Source: Streptomyces sp. ML-6 (lineage in GTDB: Bacteria > Actinomycetota > Actinomycetes > Streptomycetales > Streptomycetaceae). Taken from it: 64,000 nucleotides of DNA. Below, piece after piece: positions 24,809 to 32,711 of this stretch. Positions within the stretch are counted from its first letter, which is position 1; each line of letters opens with the position of its first letter. Location: positions 3,429,001 to 3,493,000 of the forward strand of contig NZ_JAOTIK010000001.1 in the NCBI RefSeq assembly GCF_030116705.1, read 5' to 3'. A model generated the notes under the pieces. It did not search any database. It had not been told where the DNA came from and saw nothing but the letters and a program-made list of their open reading frames with translations. The translations under genes were made by a program, and so were the position numbers.

Positions 24809-24966
24809 TCCCCGATGCCGTTGCCGCGGTCATCGCCGCGACCATCCGCGACCACCCCGCCAGCGCACCCGAGGCGGTCGCCCGCGCCGCCGTAGCAGCC
24901 CTTGCCCGCGAGGGATGGCACATCGCCGCCCCCGACGTCATCGCCGCCGCCCTACGGGCCGCATAA
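24805..24966 (+). CDS. 53-aa helical phage protein
   Basis: ATG 24805 overlaps the previous stop by ATGA. The product is Ala-rich and helical (PEAVARAAVAALAREGWHIA). It is the last gene before the terminator and second promoter/operator at 24973-25030. Function unknown. Confidence 0.5.
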   Translation: MIPDAVAAVIAATIRDHPASAPEAVARAAVAALAREGWHIAAPDVIAAALRAA

Positions 24967-24972
24967 CCCCGC

Positions 24973-25010
24973 CAGGGGGGTGCGCCACGAGTAGCCAGCG
25001 CACCCCCCTG
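24973..25010 (+). terminator. Early-operon terminator
   Basis: Perfect 13-bp stem CAGGGGGGTGCGC / GCGCACCCCCCTG with a 12-nt loop. It separates the first early operon from the second operator-controlled one. Confidence 0.7.
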
Positions 25011-25013
25011 CAC

Positions 25014-25044
25014 GCTATGTTTCATGCGTGCACGATCAAAGTTC
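25014..25044 (+). promoter_or_regulatory. Second early promoter/operator
   Basis: GCTATGTTTCATGCGTG (25014-25030) is identical to the early promoter element at 15818-15834. A second inverted motif follows, GCGTGCA (25027-25033) with TGCACGC near 25046-25052. TATGTT should be the -10. The same regulator probably controls both operons. Confidence 0.65.
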
Positions 25045-25093
25045 ATGCACGCACGGAACAGTGAGCCCTGCTCAGACCAGAGAGGACCCGCCC

Positions 25094-25570
25094 ATGGCCC
25101 GGCCCCGCCCCACCGCCGCATGGCGCTACTGGTCCCGCGTCCGCTTCGACGGACCCCTCACCCTCCACCGGCAGGCCCCCGGCCGCTGCTGGACCTGGAC
25201 CGGCGCAATCAACAACCGCGGCTACGGCAGCTTCCGCGCGGGCGCCACCGTCACCGGCGCGCACCGCTGGTCGTACGAGCAGTCGCTCGGCCCGATACCG
25301 GCCGGCCTGGAGCTCGACCACCTCTGCCGCAACCGGGCTTGTGTCCGCCCGGACCACACCGAGCCCGTCACCCACCGCGTCAACACGCTGCGCAGCATGG
25401 GCCCCGCCGCCCGCGCCGCCCGCGCCACGCACTGCCCGGCCGGCCACCCGTACGACAGCGAGAACACCTACCGCACCCCCGCCGGACACCGGCAGTGCCG
25501 CACATGCCGCCGACGCCCCACCACCCCCGTCATCCAGCTCCACCCCACCACCGAAAGGCAGGCCGCCTGA
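25094..25570 (+). CDS. HNH endonuclease (homing type)
   Basis: A 158-aa protein from ATG 25094 with GAGAGGA upstream. It has the AP2-like [18 protein letters not shown] strand region, the [15 protein letters not shown] helix, and the catalytic HNH segment [20 protein letters not shown] with both His residues and the Asn in place. A C-terminal CPAGHPY ... CRTCRR pair adds zinc binding. Such genes are mobile nicking or homing endonucleases in phages. It is the first gene of the second early operon and overlaps SSB. Confidence 0.85.
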   Translation: MARPRPTAAWRYWSRVRFDGPLTLHRQAPGRCWTWTGAINNRGYGSFRAGATVTGAHRWSYEQSLGPIPAGLELDHLCRNRACVRPDHTEPVTHRVNTLRSMGPAARAARATHCPAGHPYDSENTYRTPAGHRQCRTCRRRPTTPVIQLHPTTERQAA

Positions 25571-26055
25571 TGGCAGGCGAGACCGTTCTCACGCTCACCG
25601 GCAACCTGGTTGATGACCCCGAACTTCGCTTCACCCCGGCCGGGCACGCCGTGGCCCGCTTCCGCGTCGCGTCCACCCCCCGCACGTTCGACAAGTCGAC
25701 GAACGAATGGCGCGACGGCGAGTCGCTTTTCCTCACCGTCACGGCCTGGCGGTCGCTCGGCGAGAACTGCGCCGGATCGCTCCAGCGGGGCATGCGCGTC
25801 ATCGTCCGCGGCGCCCTCAAGCAGCGCTCGTACGAGGACCGCGAGGGCGTGAAGCGCACCGTGTACGAGCTGGAGGCCGAGGAGGTCGGCCCGTCGCTGA
25901 AGACCGCGACCGCCGCCGTCACCCGGACCAACGGCAACCAGGGCCCGACACAGCGCCAGCAGCAGCCCGCCACCGGCGGATACGGCGCCCAGCAGTCCCC
26001 CGCCAACAACCCGTGGGACACCAGCCAGACCAGCAGCGACGAACCCCCGTTCTGA
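25570..26055 (+). CDS. ssb: Single-stranded DNA-binding protein
   Basis: A 161-aa SSB from ATG 25570, overlapping the HNH stop. The OB fold occupies about residues 1-105 ([59 protein letters not shown]). A Gln/Gly/Pro-rich tail follows and ends in DEPPF, the acidic tip that recruits partner proteins in bacterial SSBs. It should coat ssDNA in phage replication and work with the Rad52-like annealing protein. Confidence 0.95.
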   Translation: MAGETVLTLTGNLVDDPELRFTPAGHAVARFRVASTPRTFDKSTNEWRDGESLFLTVTAWRSLGENCAGSLQRGMRVIVRGALKQRSYEDREGVKRTVYELEAEEVGPSLKTATAAVTRTNGNQGPTQRQQQPATGGYGAQQSPANNPWDTSQTSSDEPPF

Positions 26056-26130
26056 CCCCGGGCCCGGCCGCCGCCCGCACCGCGCGCGAGCACCCGCGCA
26101 CCCTCCCACTCCACACCCTGAGAGGCCCCC

Positions 26131-26931
26131 ATGACCTACCACTGCGACGACTGCGACGCCACGATGACCGCGCCCACGGACACGGACACCATCCGATGCC
26201 CCGGCTGCGGGGAGATGGCCAGCAAGACCGCCGCCATGCCCGCCAATGACCTGCGTACCGAGGCCGGGCTCGTCAGCCCCGACAAGCTCGCCCGCATGCT
26301 CAACGCCGCCGACATTGAGGCTGACAGCGACTGCCCCACATGGTGGGAGCTCCACCCGGACGGCCGCGCCGGGTACGCCATCGCCGCCGACTACCTTCTT
26401 GCCCGGCTGCACATCACCGCCCCTACCGAGCGCCCCGCCGCCGAGGTCGCCCGCGAGCAGCGCGACAACATCAGCTTCAACCGCGGCAACATGGTGGCCG
26501 CCCTCCGTGACGCCCTGCTCGACCCGGCCCGGCACACCCCCGCCAGCGCCACCGCCGCCGCCTACGTGCTGCTCGCCGCCCACGCCCGCCAACTCGCCAC
26601 CGCCGCCCGCGTAAACGCCGACCAGCTGAACGCCGAGCTGCGCGCGGAAGGTGACCGTAGGCGTACGGGCATCATCCACGGCATGCTCCGCGTCGTCCGC
26701 GTGCTCGACTCCCACGCCGACCAGCTTGCCGCACCGCCCGAGGAGCAGCCCGCGGCCCCGGCCGCCGAGCACACCCTCACCGCCGCACACGCCGCCGCCC
26801 TCGCCGTCGACTGCCCCGCGTGCGAGTCCCCCGCCGGACAGTTCTGCACCAGCCACAACGGCACCCGGCAGCGCCGTCACGACGTCCACCAGGCCCGCAC
26901 CAAGACCCACCGCGAGCAGGCCGGTCGATGA
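26131..26931 (+). CDS. Phage protein with N- and C-terminal zinc fingers
   Basis: A 266-aa protein from ATG 26131 (GAGAGG upstream). It starts with a zinc ribbon (CDDCDA ... CPGCGE), has a helical centre, and ends in CPACESPAGQFCTSHNG plus RQRRHDVHQAR, a C-x2-C ... C ... H finger like that of the 23646 product. The pattern suggests nucleic-acid binding. The 75-bp gap upstream holds no hairpin. Overlaps the next gene. Confidence 0.6.
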   Translation: MTYHCDDCDATMTAPTDTDTIRCPGCGEMASKTAAMPANDLRTEAGLVSPDKLARMLNAADIEADSDCPTWWELHPDGRAGYAIAADYLLARLHITAPTERPAAEVAREQRDNISFNRGNMVAALRDALLDPARHTPASATAAAYVLLAAHARQLATAARVNADQLNAELRAEGDRRRTGIIHGMLRVVRVLDSHADQLAAPPEEQPAAPAAEHTLTAAHAAALAVDCPACESPAGQFCTSHNGTRQRRHDVHQARTKTHREQAGR

Positions 26932-27080
26932 CGTACCGCGAACGCCTCGCCGCCCGCCTCCAGCGACGCATCCTCGCCGCGCTCCCCCCGGTCCCCGTAC
27001 CGGCCACGGAGGACGAGATGCGCTCCCCGGAATGGTGCTGGACGCACCAGTGCCACCGCTCTCAGTGCCCCCAGCACTGA
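26928..27080 (+). CDS. 50-aa small phage protein with C-terminal Cys/His motif
   Basis: ATG 26928 overlaps the preceding stop by ATGA. A basic helix (YRERLAARLQRRILAAL) precedes CWTHQCHRSQCPQH, a potential zinc knuckle. Unknown function. Confidence 0.5.
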   Translation: MTYRERLAARLQRRILAALPPVPVPATEDEMRSPEWCWTHQCHRSQCPQH

Positions 27081-27093
27081 CCTAGCCCACCCC

Positions 27094-27119
27094 GGGGCGC
27101 CGCCACCACGCGGCGCCCC
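27094..27119 (+). terminator. Intergenic hairpin
   Basis: Perfect 9-bp stem GGGGCGCCG / CGGCGCCCC with an 8-nt loop in the 58-bp gap before the 27139 gene. Confidence 0.5.
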
Positions 27120-27138
27120 CACCCCCCGGGAGCCACCC

Positions 27139-27483
27139 ATGGGATACATCACCTCCACCTACCTCGCCTACGGCCTGCGCATCCCCACCGACGCGCACCC
27201 CTGGCACGAATCCGGCCGCATCGACGCCGGACTCACCACCATCCGCGACCTGTGCCCCGACGTCGGCCACCTGACGGCCGGCCAGTACGACCAGGACATG
27301 GTTTTCCTCGTCACCCAGTACACCGAAATCGAGCTGGGCACGTACGGCCGCACGACCACGGCCACCGCCGAGCAAGTCGCCGACTGGAACCGCCAGCTGG
27401 CCAACGCCGTCGACCACCTCGGCTACGGCCACATCCGGGACCTGGACGCCCCCGGCTGGATCGCTATCCCGGACGTGTCCTGA
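27139..27483 (+). CDS. Phage early protein of unknown function
   Basis: A 114-aa protein from ATG 27139 with GGGAG upstream. Mixed alpha/beta with aromatic-rich opening GYITSTYLAYGLRIPTDAHP and no cysteine cluster. No family recognised. It overlaps the next gene by sharing TGATG. Confidence 0.5.
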   Translation: MGYITSTYLAYGLRIPTDAHPWHESGRIDAGLTTIRDLCPDVGHLTAGQYDQDMVFLVTQYTEIELGTYGRTTTATAEQVADWNRQLANAVDHLGYGHIRDLDAPGWIAIPDVS

Positions 27484-27704
27484 TGAGCCGCCGCATCGGA
27501 GCCGACCGAAACGGCGACGTCTACCGCGCCGTCATCCGCTACATCAACCGCGTCGGGCAGACGTGGACCGAGTACGAAGGCCCGTACGCCACGCCCGGCG
27601 CCGCCCGCGCCCGCGTCACGTACTGGTCCAACCGCATGGCGTGCAGCGGCGGCAGCGCCACCGGCCACATCGAGAAGGCCACGACCACATGGGAGCGTGT
27701 CTGA
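27483..27704 (+). CDS. 73-aa phage protein of unknown function
   Basis: ATG 27483 overlaps the previous stop. The product is basic and strand-rich with WTEYEGPYATPGAARARVTY, a segment resembling short phage proteins that carry a PYATPG turn. Function unknown. Confidence 0.5.
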   Translation: MSRRIGADRNGDVYRAVIRYINRVGQTWTEYEGPYATPGAARARVTYWSNRMACSGGSATGHIEKATTTWERV

Positions 27705-28216
27705 TGGGCCGCGCACCGAAGGGCCGCGACCGCGACCGCGCCGACCGCCGCGCCATCGTCGACGTCCTCCTCGCCCGCGCCCAGCGAGGCGCCCTCACCC
27801 CGACCGAAGCCGCACTGCTCGCCGAGCACGTCCACGAGGAACAGCGCCTCGCCGACGACACCCGCACGGCGATGGCGGGCACGACCCAGGCCCTCGCCCG
27901 GCACCGGGCCGCCGCCGACGCCGCGATCGTCGAAGCCGAGCAGCGCGCCGAGCGAGCGGAGCACACAAACCGCATCCTGCACACCGTAAACGAAGGCCGC
28001 GCCTACGGAGCCCGACGCGTCATGGACGAACGCGACCAGGCACAGCGCCGCGCCGAGCAGGCCGAAGCCACCATCGCCCGCGTCCGCGCACTGGCCGCCG
28101 ACATGCGCACCTGGTGCTCACCGCACGGCATCGCCGCCGACTACGCCCACCAAGTCGAGCAGGCCATTGAGGGCACCACCATCCCGACCGCCCCGACCCC
28201 GGAGCCGCAGCCGTGA
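27704..28216 (+). CDS. Coiled-coil phage protein
   Basis: A 170-aa protein from ATG 27704. Residues about 60-140 form a long Ala/Arg/Glu coiled coil (RAAADAAIVEAEQRAERAEH; DQAQRRAEQAEATIARVRAL). The C-terminus CSPHGIAADYAHQVEQAIEG is typical of small Streptomyces phage proteins. Overlaps the next GTG. Role unknown, possibly structural scaffolding of early complexes. Confidence 0.5.
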   Translation: MGRAPKGRDRDRADRRAIVDVLLARAQRGALTPTEAALLAEHVHEEQRLADDTRTAMAGTTQALARHRAAADAAIVEAEQRAERAEHTNRILHTVNEGRAYGARRVMDERDQAQRRAEQAEATIARVRALAADMRTWCSPHGIAADYAHQVEQAIEGTTIPTAPTPEPQP

Positions 28217-29229
28217 CCACCACCCCCGAACAGGCCCTCGCCGCCGTCGTGGACGCTCTTGCCACCCTCGCCCACACCGTGGCAGACCGCGCCACCACCG
28301 CCGACGACACCCGCCAGGCTCTCGCCGTCGAGGAGGAGCGCACCGCCCGCTACTCCCAGTGGCTCACCGACATCCGCAACGCGTGTGGCGCCCCGGACTG
28401 GCCGAGCCTCGCCGACACCGTGCGCCAGCTGCGCGAGCGCGCCGAGGCCGCCGAGAGCCGCGTCAGGCTCGCCCACGAAGCCCGACGCACGAAGATCGGC
28501 CATCTCGACGAAGTGCACCGCGCTCTGCTCGACACCGGCGTGATCGAGGACGGCGACCCGTACAGGCACGCCGACCTGGCCGACGTCATCCGCCAGGCCA
28601 TGACCGACCGTGCCCACGTTGAGCAGGGCGACGCCTCCGCGCTCCGGCTCACCCACAGCGCCGCCGCAGCGTGGGAACAGCGCGTCGATCGGGCCGAGCA
28701 GGCCGCCCGCCGCGCCGAAGCCACCCTCGCCCGCATATGGAACGCCCGCACCGCGGCCGACGCGTGGGCCGCGCTCGGCATGTACTACGGCACGACGCCC
28801 GAGGAGGCCGGCCGCCGAGCCCGCGCCCTGCGCACCGCCGACGAACGCATTGCCGAGGAGCGCGCCGAGACCACCCGTCAGCGCGCCACCGACGCCGCCC
28901 GCTCCGCCGACCGGTACCGGACCGCGTGGCAGTCCGCCCGCCGCCGCGCCCGCTCCGCCGACCGGTACCGGGCCGCGTGGTACAGCGCCCGCCACCGCGC
29001 CCGCTCCGCCCTCGCGGAGCAGCAGCGCGTACGCGGGTGGCTGACGCACTGGGCCGACCGCGCCCGCGCAGCCGAGCAGGCACTCGCCAAGGAGCGCGCT
29101 ACCGAGGAGCCCGAGTCTGCTGGACCGCGCCAGTGCGGCCATGACGACTACCACGACGCCCACGAGTGGGCCGATCTCCCGCACGTCTGGTGCCCCGGCT
29201 ACAGCCTCACCGAGGAGCCGGGCCGATGA
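28213..29229 (+). CDS. Long coiled-coil phage protein with internal 17-aa repeat
   Basis: A 338-aa protein from GTG 28213. It is mostly coiled coil, with two consecutive 17-residue repeats around residues 230-263 (RSADRYRTAWQSARRRA and RSADRYRAAWYSARHRA). The C-terminus CGHDDYHDAHEWADLPHVWC carries Cys and His residues that could bind metal. No enzymatic motif. It shares a composition and order with the preceding coiled-coil gene, suggesting duplication of a common ancestor. Confidence 0.5.
   Translation: MTTTPEQALAAVVDALATLAHTVADRATTADDTRQALAVEEERTARYSQWLTDIRNACGAPDWPSLADTVRQLRERAEAAESRVRLAHEARRTKIGHLDEVHRALLDTGVIEDGDPYRHADLADVIRQAMTDRAHVEQGDASALRLTHSAAAAWEQRVDRAEQAARRAEATLARIWNARTAADAWAALGMYYGTTPEEAGRRARALRTADERIAEERAETTRQRATDAARSADRYRTAWQSARRRARSADRYRAAWYSARHRARSALAEQQRVRGWLTHWADRARAAEQALAKERATEEPESAGPRQCGHDDYHDAHEWADLPHVWCPGYSLTEEPGR
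28900..29001 (+). repeat. 51-bp tandem repeat inside the coiled-coil gene
   Basis: Two copies (28900-28950, 28951-29001) with high identity encode the 17-aa repeat; a 9-base start of a third copy follows. Recent in-frame duplication is likely. Confidence 0.75.
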
Positions 29230-29492
29230 GCGCCCGCCCGCTCGCCTGCACCCAATGCGGCCAGCAGTGCGGCGTCGCCGAGGACTACGAGTCGTACAGC
29301 GACTGGGGACCCGCCGTCATCGACGAGCACGGTGTCGTCCGGCCCCAGAGCCCCGACGACAGCGGCGGCCACAAGCACGACCCCCGCCCGATCCGCGCCC
29401 GCGCCTACTGCCCGACCTGCGGCCACCAGTGGGCGCTGCGCCGCCCCTTCGAGCCGACCGCTCCCGCCGTGACCGAGGAGCCGGGCCGATGA
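29226..29492 (+). CDS. 88-aa zinc-ribbon-like phage protein
   Basis: ATG 29226 overlaps the previous stop. CTQCGQQCG at the N-terminus and CPTCGHQW near residue 65 form a two-knuckle zinc ribbon separated by an acidic loop. It ends in TEEPGR, the same residues that end the preceding protein, hinting at local duplication. Unknown function. Confidence 0.5.
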   Translation: MSARPLACTQCGQQCGVAEDYESYSDWGPAVIDEHGVVRPQSPDDSGGHKHDPRPIRARAYCPTCGHQWALRRPFEPTAPAVTEEPGR

Positions 29493-29671
29493 GCACCGTC
29501 TGTGGCTGGTGGGTGGGCCCGATCTGGAAGGCGGACGGCGAGACCTGCGTCTGCTCCCTGGAACCGGGCCACCCAATGCCCCACAAGTGCACCTGCGGCG
29601 CCTGGTTCGAAGGATGCGGCCACCCGCCCACTACCGAGTCCACCCCCACGACCAAGGAGCCGCGCCCGTGA
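29489..29671 (+). CDS. 60-aa Cys-rich phage protein
   Basis: ATG 29489 overlaps the previous stop. Cysteines occur in CVCSLEPGHPMPHKCTCGAW plus CGH, resembling a small zinc-binding module. The C-terminal tail is Thr/Pro-rich. Unknown function; one of several Cys-rich mini-proteins in a row. Confidence 0.5.
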   Translation: MSTVCGWWVGPIWKADGETCVCSLEPGHPMPHKCTCGAWFEGCGHPPTTESTPTTKEPRP

Positions 29672-30453
29672 ACACCCCGACCGCCACCGTGGCCGCGTAC
29701 GACCTGCGCGCCATCCGCGAGCAGTGGGGCGACCTCCTCGCCGCCATCGGCCGGCCCCCGCGTGCTGAGTGGCCCCCGCGCGACTCCCGCGCACTCGGAG
29801 CCGTCGCCGAGCCGGACGACGAACCGGCCGTCGGCCGACTCCCCCTCGTGCTCCGCGAGCACCCCGCCCCCGCCAACCTCACCGCCCTGGACGCCGCCGT
29901 ATCGGTCGAGCAGGCGCTGTTCACGGCGTGCGACGCGATCGCCGCCGCCGTACAGCGCCCCATACGGCGCCGCCGCGTGGCACTGCGCAGCACCCCGCCC
30001 CGCACCGTCATACGCGAGGACCAGGCCGACCGCGACGACCCCGCCCGATGGCACTACCCCGCACCCACCTCCCCCGGCAGCCGCGCCTACGGCCTCCACT
30101 GGGCCGCCGTCTGGCTGGAAGGGCGGGCACTCGACGAGCAGTCCGGCGACCTCTTCCGCCCCCTGCCCGAGCCCGTACTCGTCGACCTCGCCACTGTCGC
30201 CCGCCGGGCCCGCGCCCGCGTCGAGACCGCACTCGGCCGCGACGGACGACCCACCGTGCTCGACCGGCCGTGCCCGTACTGCCGCGGCCGGCTCACCGCC
30301 CACACCCGCACCGGCGACCCCATGGCAGCCACCATCGTGTGCAGCACCGGGGAACCCTGCCCCGCACCCGTGCTGCTCGACCACGGCCGGCGGACATGGA
30401 CCGGGGCCGACCTGGTCACCCTGTACGTGGCCCTGGAGTCGGCGCACCGCTGA
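29668..30453 (+). CDS. Phage protein with C-terminal zinc ribbon
   Basis: A 261-aa protein from GTG 29668 (GTGA overlap). The helical N-terminal two-thirds resembles nothing I know. The C-terminus has CPYCRGRLTAHTRTGD and CSTGEPCPAP, a zinc ribbon typical of Streptomyces phage hypothetical proteins. It ends the second early operon ahead of the hairpin at 30465. Confidence 0.55.
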   Translation: MNTPTATVAAYDLRAIREQWGDLLAAIGRPPRAEWPPRDSRALGAVAEPDDEPAVGRLPLVLREHPAPANLTALDAAVSVEQALFTACDAIAAAVQRPIRRRRVALRSTPPRTVIREDQADRDDPARWHYPAPTSPGSRAYGLHWAAVWLEGRALDEQSGDLFRPLPEPVLVDLATVARRARARVETALGRDGRPTVLDRPCPYCRGRLTAHTRTGDPMAATIVCSTGEPCPAPVLLDHGRRTWTGADLVTLYVALESAHR

Positions 30454-30464
30454 ACAACCGGAAA

Positions 30465-30488
30465 GGCGCTGGGAAGTTACCCAGCGCC
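30465..30488 (+). terminator. Terminator of the second early operon
   Basis: Perfect 9-bp stem GGCGCTGGG / CCCAGCGCC with loop AAGTTA, followed by CTTCC. Confidence 0.65.
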
Positions 30489-30503
30489 CTTCCCCCCACC
30501 CAC

Positions 30504-30533
30504 TTGTGTACCGGGTTCAGAACTCAGTACAGT
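30504..30533 (+). promoter_or_regulatory. Promoter for the 30572 gene
   Basis: TTGTGT (30504-30509) and TACAGT (30528-30533) are separated by 18 bp and lie between a terminator and the AGGAG of the 30572 gene. Confidence 0.5.
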
Positions 30534-30571
30534 GCGTCGCGTTGGGCCCCGACCGACAGGAGCACTACCGC

Positions 30572-30976
30572 ATGAACAACAAGCGGCCATCCGCCATCAC
30601 CAGACTGCGAGAGCAGCTGTCCGCCGCCTTCGAGCAGTTCGAGCAAGAACACCGCGCCGAAATCATCGCCCGCAGCGGCAACCCCGATGACGACCGCGAC
30701 CCGTTCGAGACCGTCCACGCCATCGCCGACAACTGGGCCACCACCACCGACGACCCCGACAGCCGCGAACAGCTGCTCGACCACCTCACCGACATGCTCG
30801 ACACCAGCGAGGTACGCGCGCTCCGCCTCGCCGCCGAGGCCGCCACCGCCATCACCCCGCGGCTCATCTACGCCGACGCCGACCACGGCATCAGCCCCGC
30901 AACCACCGCTGATGACCTCGGACTCACCGAGTCCTACGTCTACCGAATCCTGCGGAACCGCAACACCACCACCTGA
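30572..30976 (+). CDS. HTH-type phage regulator
   Basis: A 134-aa protein from ATG 30572 with ACAGGAGC upstream. The N-terminal half is acidic and helical. The C-terminal residues ISPATTADDLGLTESYVYRI form a helix-turn-helix like those of sigma-factor region 4 or small phage regulators. It has its own promoter and is followed by a hairpin, so it may be a stand-alone regulator between early and late genes. Target unknown. Confidence 0.55.
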   Translation: MNNKRPSAITRLREQLSAAFEQFEQEHRAEIIARSGNPDDDRDPFETVHAIADNWATTTDDPDSREQLLDHLTDMLDTSEVRALRLAAEAATAITPRLIYADADHGISPATTADDLGLTESYVYRILRNRNTTT

Positions 30977-30984
30977 CCCACCAC

Positions 30985-31020
30985 GGGCCCGCCCGGCACT
31001 CCACATGCCGGAACGGGCCC
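30985..31020 (+). terminator. Intergenic hairpin
   Basis: GGGCCCG paired with CGGGCCC, with an inner CGGCA/TGCCG stem, directly after the HTH gene. Confidence 0.5.
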
Positions 31021-31049
31021 TCACCACAGAACGGGAGCAACCCCCGACC

Positions 31050-31427
31050 ATGGCCACCAAGCAGCCTAAGCCCACCCCGCCCAAGACCGGCACCCGCACC
31101 AGCATCCGCGTGGACGACCAACTGTCCGACGACCTCGCCGTACTCATGACCCCCGGCGGCACTGTGTCCGACGCCATCCGTACCGCCGTCGGACAGCTGG
31201 CCGACATGTACCGCACCGCATGGGCCCGCGGCGTCGTTCCGCACGGCACCGCCCCCACCCTCCTCGCCTACCAGCTTCAGCAGCGTCCGACGCCGCACAC
31301 GCCCCTGACCAGCCGGTATGACGCCCCGTCCGACCCCCGTCCGACACCGCGCGTCGACCGCCCGCTGCCTGGCGGACAGCCGCGCCCATCGGCCGGCCCG
31401 GTCGTCACACCTGCCGTGCACACGTAA
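31050..31427 (+). CDS. Ribbon-helix-helix-like phage protein
   Basis: A 125-aa protein from ATG 31050 with CGGGAG upstream. TRTSIRVDDQLSDDLAVLMT followed by GGTVSDAIRTAVGQLADM looks like an Arc/CopG ribbon-helix-helix. The C-terminal half is a Pro-rich tail. It may be a transcriptional repressor; the adjacent hairpins make this segment a small regulatory island. Confidence 0.5.
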   Translation: MATKQPKPTPPKTGTRTSIRVDDQLSDDLAVLMTPGGTVSDAIRTAVGQLADMYRTAWARGVVPHGTAPTLLAYQLQQRPTPHTPLTSRYDAPSDPRPTPRVDRPLPGGQPRPSAGPVVTPAVHT

Positions 31428-31433
31428 TCACTC

Positions 31434-31466
31434 CCGTGCCCCGCCGTCCGACGCGGCGGGGCACGG
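31434..31466 (+). terminator. Strong GC terminator
   Basis: Perfect 12-bp stem CCGTGCCCCGCC / GGCGGGGCACGG with a 9-nt loop just after the RHH gene. Confidence 0.7.
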
Positions 31467-31597
31467 CCGTAAGCCACGTTGCCCGCCGTTACCTATCCGT
31501 GATCTAATCAGGGCGACCCCGGCATGCCCGGAAACGGATGGTCGACTGCCACCGGCAACGGCGGCACCCGCGCACAGCGGCCCAAGCCGACCGCCCC

Positions 31598-31634
31598 GAA
31601 CGCCCCGTCGCACCCTCACTGCGACGGGGCGTTC
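31598..31634 (+). terminator. Strong hairpin in the 31428-31777 gap
   Basis: Perfect 15-bp stem GAACGCCCCGTCGCA / TGCGACGGGGCGTTC with a 7-nt loop. It lies in a 350-bp gap with no convincing gene. Together with 31434-31466 it isolates the early from the pre-late genes, or ends a short untranslated RNA. Confidence 0.6.
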
Positions 31635-31777
31635 CGCATGCCCGCCCCCAGTTCGCCCCGGCCAGGGGGACGACGGACCACGCCGACCCATCACCGAAAC
31701 CGACCGGCACGAGACCGTCACCCCCTGCCCGCGGGCATGACACACTGCCCCCACCAATCCAGTCCTAGGGGGGACAG

Positions 31778-32032
31778 ATGAGCGAATACCGCGACGTCCA
31801 ATCAGCCGTGCGCACCGAGAAGTTCCGCATCTGGCTTGCCTGGCTGGCCGGCGGAATCGGCGGCGCGATCATCTGCAACGCTCTCCGCGACATCGAGTAC
31901 GTCAACTCCGCCACCCAGATCCTGTGGGCGATCCTCGGCATCCTCGCCACCATTACCGCGGTAAGGATGACCAACGCGCTCAACCGCCGAGCCAACGCCG
32001 CCCGCCGCGAAGTCCTCGGCGACGACATGTAG
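31778..32032 (+). CDS. Small two-helix membrane protein
   Basis: An 84-aa protein from ATG 31778 with AGGGGGGAC upstream. Two transmembrane segments are evident (IWLAWLAGGIGGAIICNAL and ILWAILGILATITAVRMT), with charged ends. No family recognised. It lies far from the lysis genes, so holin function is less likely than an early membrane function. Confidence 0.6.
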   Translation: MSEYRDVQSAVRTEKFRIWLAWLAGGIGGAIICNALRDIEYVNSATQILWAILGILATITAVRMTNALNRRANAARREVLGDDM

Positions 32033-32044
32033 GAGGTGGTGCCC

Positions 32045-32320
32045 GTGGCCGGCAACCCCCGCAACGGGCGCCCCTACCGCCGACTCGTCGACGAACTCCG
32101 CCGCCGCGGTGACCCCTGCTGGATCTGCGGCCACGACATCCCGCCCAGCCTCGACGCCCGGCACCCGCTCAGCTTCACCCTCGACCACGCCGTCCCGCTC
32201 TCACGCGGCGGCGCCCTGCTCGACCCCGCCAACGCCCGCAGCGCACACCGCAGCTGCAACTCGGTCCGGGGCAACCGCAGCACCACCGCCACCGTCACCC
32301 GACACTCCCGAAGATGGTGA
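32045..32320 (+). CDS. HNH endonuclease near the terminase
   Basis: A 91-aa protein from GTG 32045, chosen because AGGAGG ends 8 bases upstream (GTG 32036 and 32039 overlap that site). CWICGHD, LDHAVPLSRGGALLDPANAR and AHRSCNSVRG give the ribbon Cys pairs and the catalytic H-N-H. Small HNH proteins next to terminase genes stimulate cos cleavage in several HK97-type phages. The terminase lies 1.8 kb downstream, so this role is plausible. Confidence 0.82.
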   Translation: MAGNPRNGRPYRRLVDELRRRGDPCWICGHDIPPSLDARHPLSFTLDHAVPLSRGGALLDPANARSAHRSCNSVRGNRSTTATVTRHSRRW

Positions 32321-32324
32321 GAGT

Positions 32325-32711
32325 ATGAGCAGCATGGACCTGGTGCAGTTCCTCCGCGACCGCCTTGACGAAGACGAGACGCTGGCGCGGAACACCGGCC
32401 AGTGGGGCATGTCGTGGCAAAACCTCACCATGGACGGCGAGCTTCGCGACGACGCCAACGCGGGCACCGTCGCGCACATCCCCCACGAGGCAACCCGCGC
32501 ACACATCGCCCGCCACGATCCGGCCCGCGTCCTGCGCGAAGTCGACGCCAAACGGAAGCTCGTGGACCAGTACGCCGAGGCCGCCGACAACGACGTCGAC
32601 GAGCCTTACGAGTACGCCTACGGCTGGGCCAACGGCCTCGGTGTGGCCGCGCGCCTCCTCGCACTGCCCTACGCCGACCACCCCGACTACCGCGAGGAAT
32701 GGCGGCCATGA
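32325..32711 (+). CDS. DUF6221-like protein
   Basis: A 128-aa protein from ATG 32325. The opening SSMDLVQFLRDRLDEDETLA and the segment HIPHEATRAHIARHDPARVL followed by LREVDAKRKLVDQY match, from memory, the DUF6221 family common in Streptomyces genomes and phages. Function unknown. It overlaps the next gene by ATGA. Confidence 0.65.
   Translation: MSSMDLVQFLRDRLDEDETLARNTGQWGMSWQNLTMDGELRDDANAGTVAHIPHEATRAHIARHDPARVLREVDAKRKLVDQYAEAADNDVDEPYEYAYGWANGLGVAARLLALPYADHPDYREEWRP

Noticed and set aside
31524..31781. Reading frame of 85 codons in the 31.4-31.8 kb gap
   Set aside because: It runs through a perfect 15-bp terminator hairpin, has no ribosome site and is Pro/Arg-rich.
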